A stretch of DNA of 22,500 nucleotides from contig NC_135557.1 of assembly GCF_964340395.1 (NCBI RefSeq), positions 24,548,875 through 24,571,374 on the forward strand. Reading direction: 5' to 3'. The notes below the pieces were generated by a model. It saw nothing but the letters and a program-made list of their open reading frames with translations. It had not been told where the DNA came from and did no database searches. Shown here in pieces: positions 18,446 through 22,500 of the stretch. A program made the translations under genes and the position numbers. Every line of letters begins with the position of its first letter. Within the stretch, counting starts at the first letter, position 1. This DNA is from Glandiceps talaboti. Taxonomy: Eukaryota; Hemichordata; Enteropneusta; Spengelidae.

Positions 18446-19204
18446 TTCTCAAATGTTAAGAATAATAAAAATAAATTAAAGCTGCAAGTAACGTTTGTGG
18501 GGCCCAAGTGGTTTGCCCAGCAGGCAATGATGTGCTTCATGGAGCTTGGAGCAGTCTACCTTCTGCACGCCAAATTGTAAGGTGATCTGGTCATGGTGGC
18601 TAGGGCTAATTGTGCCAAAATTGTTCCACAATGTATGTATATATACCATCATTTATTTTAGCATCGTTGTTAATTTTATTTTGACGATTTCTATCCACAT
18701 TCAGACCAAGTATTTCAGAAGAAGATGATACATAGTTTCCAGATTACATTAGTCTTGTCTACTTTCTTAGAGAGGTCAGACTTATACTTGTGAGTGGATC
18801 ACGGCTATATCAACAGTCAACAGTAAAGGAAGACACAATAGTAACACGTTTCTTTTTTTGGACGTTGGTCTTCTCAATAATGACGAACTTATGTCAATTG
18901 CAGTAGGGCTCCATACAAGATTTCAAAGTTTAGTAAATATATAAAGAATGAAGTGTCATTCTAAAATCATATCAAAGTTGATTGTCGTAATGAATATAAG
19001 TGTAGTTAAAGTCGAAATAAGCCTGAGTGGACTTTCCGTTAGTCAACCCCAGACCGAACAACACTAAAGTTAGTAATGTAATAAACTGGATGTTAACGTC
19101 GACGGCAGTAGTAGGAGATACATGGATTGACAACCCAGCTATTGATATGTATGTGTGGTCTTTTGGGGACTTCTAGGCCTTCGCCCAAAATACATTTCAC
19201 TGCT
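18446..19204. other. Non-coding stretch, no gene recognised
   Basis: Only a 60-codon frame (18546-18728) without a domain. No repeats or structures stand out. Confidence 0.4.
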
Positions 19205-19421
19205 GTAGACAGAACAACAACGACTGACAAGATATTGTAAAAAGTTACTGAATGAACAGAAAAACAACGACTGACAAGATATTGTATGAAACTTACTGAA
19301 TGAACAGAAAAACAACGACTTACAAGATATACTGAATGAACAGAAAAACAACGACTTACAAGATATTGTAAAACTTACTGAATGAACAGTGACAACGACT
19401 TACAAGATATAGTGAATGAAC
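19205..19421. repeat. Short irregular tandem repeat, about 5 copies
   Basis: The unit contains GAACAGAAAAACAACGACTG, ACAAGATATTGTAAAACTTA and CTGAAT. Unit length varies from about 33 to 50 bases because some copies lack the TTGTAAAACTTA part. The minus-strand frame 19139-19351 is a repeat artefact. Confidence 0.8.
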
Positions 19422-20394
19422 TCTACATATGCATTTCTTTTCTCAAACTCATTGCATAAAAAACAAACGCTGCTAAACGTTGTACCGTATTGTTTTGTTT
19501 TCTGTTGACATGAGCTGAATAAACTTTCCTTCATTTGTTAGGTTAATATAGACCATAGGAATGTATTTCTTTCTTTGAATATAAAAAATGGACAAATCAT
19601 AAGAAAATGGTATTCATCTCCCATTTCAAATCTCACACACAACAAGCAAATCCTTTGGTTGCTGTCAGCTCCGAGTTTACGATCTGTTTCAACTCTTAAA
19701 AAGTGGGAGGAACAATGAAATCGAATGTGAATACTCAGCTACTGATAATAATAATATACTAAAGTGTATTCAATTGCGTCTCTTAGTCGTATCAATTTCA
19801 TATCTGGAGGGAAATGTTAATCTTCTCGTTGATACGTACACTTAACTACCAGGCATGAACACATCGACCTTAGGTGCTGGCTTAGATTTTCGTTTATTAG
19901 GGATATAATTTGTACTATTATGTGATTGATCATGACCACGTGACTTGTACCCAATTCGCAAAACTTCATTTGGAGCAAACTACATTGTACTATAAAAACG
20001 ACTGCAACAATACTTTCATACTATACAGTCAAATAATTGTTCTAAGTGTAAATAAGCAATTTCATATATTACTGAGAATTGTGAGGCCTTCACTGTAGGT
20101 AATACATATAATTTTTAATGTAACTGATAGCAGTGTCAAAGGTTATACGTTTTCTGATGGGAAGTGGGTTTTTAACAGGGTATTCTGTTCATTTTTGCGC
20201 AATGGTTAGACATCACGAAAAGTATTTGCCATAGGGCTATTCAATAAACTCCACATCTTTAAGAATTGTTCTAATTCCAAACCTCCAGAAGTAAGTCCAT
20301 TAGTGGAAAAACTTTCCTTGCCTTCGGTGAATTTAACACACATCGCTAAGGCCAACGGTTAAGGAATTTTGTATGTCGTGTAGAAACAGCCAAA
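19422..20394. other. Region upstream of gene B
   Basis: No gene recognised. The frame at 19910-20098 shows no domain. Confidence 0.4.
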
Positions 20395-20402
20395 TATATA
20401 AG
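20395..20402 (+). promoter_or_regulatory. Candidate TATA box of gene B
   Basis: TATATAAG lies about 118 bases before the gene B ATG, which would place transcription start near 20425 and give a 5' leader of about 90 bases. No equivalent box is evident upstream of gene A. Confidence 0.35.
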
Positions 20403-20512
20403 AGTATTTTAAAATACACATACTCACTTGGCAACAGTTATTTATCGAGGAGTTATCACAACTGATATACAGCAAAGGGTGGTAAACAGCTGGCACAGAG
20501 GAAGCTAAGAAA

Positions 20513-20557
20513 ATGGACAACAAAGTTGGAAACAGTGAAAATGCCGTCGTTGAAGAT
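20513..20557 (+). CDS. Gene B exon 1: cytoplasmic tail
   Basis: Fifteen codons, MDNKVGNSENAVVED, in GAAAATGG, followed by the strong donor GTAAGT. Both exon and leader resemble gene A exon 1; this mutual match is the main evidence for each start codon. Confidence 0.72.
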
Positions 20558-21199
20558 GTAAGTCATAAGTGTTTGATATTTGATAGTAATAGTATACTTT
20601 GAACCAACAATTTCAATCAGTCGTGTTGACTATCGGTGCAATTAGCAGCGAATAAGTAGAAAACAGCTTATCTATATCTCGTCTATGAGTTTTTTTATCA
20701 ATAACTTTGAATTCAATTTGATCTTTCTATATATTAATTGTTATTGGATTTCACTGTTCTATAAAACCAAGGTACGTATCTTGGTAAAATGTTCTTGTTC
20801 TTGTTCTTCTATCAAAATATATTTATGATATACAGACGACAGAGAAGGAAGAAGAAAGAAAAAAGAAGCGTCGTAGGTTAACAATTCTACTTGGTAGTAT
20901 TATTGGTACAGTTGCATTATTGACCATCGTTGGTATTTCAGTTGGTGCAGTTGCAGGATCGAAAAACGACGACGTATTACAATCAGGCAGATTAGGTATG
21001 ATGTAATATTTATCATGGTCTAATGGGGTTGAGAATGAATTTCATTTATGATAAATCAAGGTAAGAATCGAATGATAAATTGCAAGTAAAGGGCAGTGAC
21101 TTCTACGCCAAACAAAAATGCTGTTAGAATGCCATATGGTCAGCACTTACTGCCAAAATGGTAGACCCAGTCAATCAAAAAATTCATATTCCCCTGTAT

Positions 21200-21294
<95 letters not shown>

Positions 21295-21818
21295 TCTATC
21301 TATTTATTTATTTATTTATCTATTTATTTATTTATTTTATTTTGTTAATTGGTTAGGTTTAGTTTCAATGTCAGAATTGAAATAATTGTATAATATATAG
21401 TATACATTGATACAATAACAACATTACTGTCGCTGTTATTATACTGAAAGACATGGTGCATAGATACTTCGTTTACGTATGTATGTATGTATGTATGTAT
21501 GTATGTATGTATGTATGTATGTATGTATATGTGTGTGTATGTATGTATGTATGTATGTATGTATGTATGTATGTATGTATGTATGTATGTATGTATGTAT
21601 AACGTAACGATACTTGGTGTCAGATGCATAGGAAAGTTAGCATTATGCATTTCATGTTAGACAAATACCACCCGACTTTACCCATGTAAAAGTATTTTGA
21701 AACACATGTTCTAGGTGACCAGCGCAACAACACCACTTTAACCCCAATGTCATGTGACATACAATGTCTGAATAGTGGCACATGTATGGAATCCAATGGA
21801 CAGTACAACGCGATTGCT
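20513..21818 (+). CDS. Gene B: paralogue of gene A with an EGF-like exon (runs off the window)
   Basis: Exons 20513-20557, 20836-20995 and about 21715-21818 (phases 0, 1, then unresolved). Order: a cytoplasmic tail MDNKVGNSENAVVED; a basic cluster KKKRRR ahead of one membrane segment (30-55), a type II signal anchor; a short linker with overlapping N-glycosylation sequons (Asn73, Asn74); and an EGF-like start (Cys82, Cys86, LNSGTC with Cys92, GQY). The first five residues, the basic-anchor layout and the phase 0/phase 1 exon borders match gene A, about 8.9 kb upstream, so the two are a tandem pair. The EGF-like part breaks where the fourth cysteine is expected; one base seems to be missing. 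Further exons, perhaps a lectin domain, would lie to the right. Likely a cell-surface receptor; its ligand is unknown. Confidence 0.7.
20836..20995 (+). CDS. Gene B exon 2: basic anchor and transmembrane segment
   Basis: After GATATACAG the exon reads TTEKEEERKKKRRR, then the membrane segment LTILLGSIIGTVALLTIVGI and a further SVGAVA, then GSKNDDVLQSGRL. It ends in phase 1 at TTAG|GTATGA. It aligns with gene A exon 2 ([12 protein letters not shown]), with the same phases and nearly the same length (160 versus 157 bases). Confidence 0.78.
21197..21337. repeat. (TTTA)n microsatellite
   Basis: About 35 TTTA units with three TCTA variants near the right end, in gene B intron 2. Confidence 0.95.
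21476..21600. repeat. (GTAT)n microsatellite
   Basis: About 30 GTAT units with a GTGTGTGT break near 21530, in gene B intron 2. Confidence 0.95.
21715..21818 (+). CDS. Gene B exon 3: EGF-like module (3' end uncertain)
   Basis: After ACATGTTCTAG the phase 1 frame reads GDQRNNTTLTPMSCDIQCLN, then SGTCMESNGQYN. CDIQC, NSGTC and GQY fit the first half of an EGF-like domain. The next bases give AIAVP in frame, but DCC in the frame one base later, so the expected C-x-C is split across frames. In the shifted frame a GT at 21819 would give a phase 1 end; this is speculative. Confidence 0.55.
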
Positions 21819-22500
21819 GTACCGCTAAACAGTCAACATTATAATTCAGCTCTGACGATTCAATTTGTAATGTTTAATTAATATAATGACTTCAAAAAAC
21901 GTGTGGTTATTTAAGCCCATTACCATGGTAACTGAATTGAATCACTGAGATTCATCAGACCAAAAGCAAGGTGGAAAAATACATTTGCAAAGAAAATGTC
22001 CCAAGGGGAAAATAAGTAGCTGAAGGAAAGAATGCGAATTCAAGAATTCGGAAATTTATACTCCTTAATCGTAAACAATGCACGTTCAACCCCATTGCTC
22101 ATTGGAACGTGTCATTGAGTATACCTTCCTAAGGTCACGCTTATACCTTGGAGAAAGAGGGAAACAAAACTGCGGCATTTCCTTTGAAGTAATGTAATAG
22201 TATGCATACCTGTTAAAGACAAATAACGCGGTTGAAGGCTTACTTTGTCATGAGAAAAATTATTTGTAAAATACCCAAATTTTAAAGCCATCTCCGTTTC
22301 ATGAGAGTGTGAAATCTAGTTTTTCAGTATCAAAGTGTTAATATGACAGTTGAATTCCCACCCACATTGCTTGAGTAAACGATTGTCTTAATTTGATGGT
22401 TTGCTGCAGATTCCTGTTCTACTCTCTGACGTCACCGTTAGCCAGGATTACTCTTTTTGCGTTATTGCTAATCCGTTTTTTATTTCTCATTCAAAGCAAA
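21819..22500. other. Right edge, probably gene B intron
   Basis: No lectin-domain, stalk or EGF exon was found to the window end. An acceptor-like TTTGCTGCAG at 22409 leads within seven codons to a stop in the required phase. A small inverted repeat CGAATTC/GAATTCG is near 22036. Confidence 0.4.

Noticed and set aside
21118-21385. Open frames rich in Leu-Phe-Ile-Tyr
   Set aside because: Translation of the (TTTA)n tract; the hydrophobic run only mimics membrane segments.
22399-22440. Possible next exon of gene B after TTTGCTGCAG
   Set aside because: The required phase meets a stop after about six codons and there is no domain match.

Overview
This window is AT-rich, intron-bearing animal nuclear DNA with tRNA-derived SINE pieces, fold-back elements, three large minisatellite arrays and many microsatellites. 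The domain types (a class A adenosine-receptor-like GPCR, and type II membrane C-type lectin-like receptors with a mucin-like or EGF-like stalk) and the repeat style suggest a marine invertebrate, such as a hemichordate, lancelet or lophotrochozoan. The sequence alone does not settle the phylum. All three recognisable genes are on the + strand.

Layout. 1-4200: no convincing gene; it holds a SINE copy (157-373), a perfect 24-bp hairpin (1558-1609) and a 55-bp minisatellite (2404-3285) that belongs to a longer dispersed repeat. 4235-6618: a two-exon adenosine-receptor-like GPCR whose first exon has a one-base frameshift between TM1 and TM2, and whose 1.3-kb intron is full of microsatellites. 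6619-11600: no gene; a G13 run, a long (GA)n tract, a 41-bp minisatellite interrupted by (CTA)n, and a directly adjoining 40-bp minisatellite of about 54 copies. 11636 to about 16500: gene A, a type II membrane protein with a basic signal anchor, a Thr/Ser-rich stalk and a C-type lectin-like domain; its last exon is uncertain because a 55-bp minisatellite lies there. 16600-18450: a cluster of fold-back/TIR elements and a widespread-type interspersed repeat. 18450-20400: no gene; a short tandem repeat. From 20513 past the right edge: gene B, a tandem paralogue of gene A with the same MDNKV start, basic anchor and exon phases, followed by an EGF-like exon; its lectin domain, if any, lies beyond the window.

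Genes A and B look like a local duplication of a receptor gene, with modules (stalk, EGF) carried on exons bounded by phase 1 introns. The GPCR is not obviously linked to them in function. The most useful second looks are the altered ligand pocket and frameshift of the GPCR, the tandem lectin-receptor pair, the dispersed repeat whose internal unit expanded at one locus only, and the asymmetric hairpin in which only one arm carries an expanded (GT)n.
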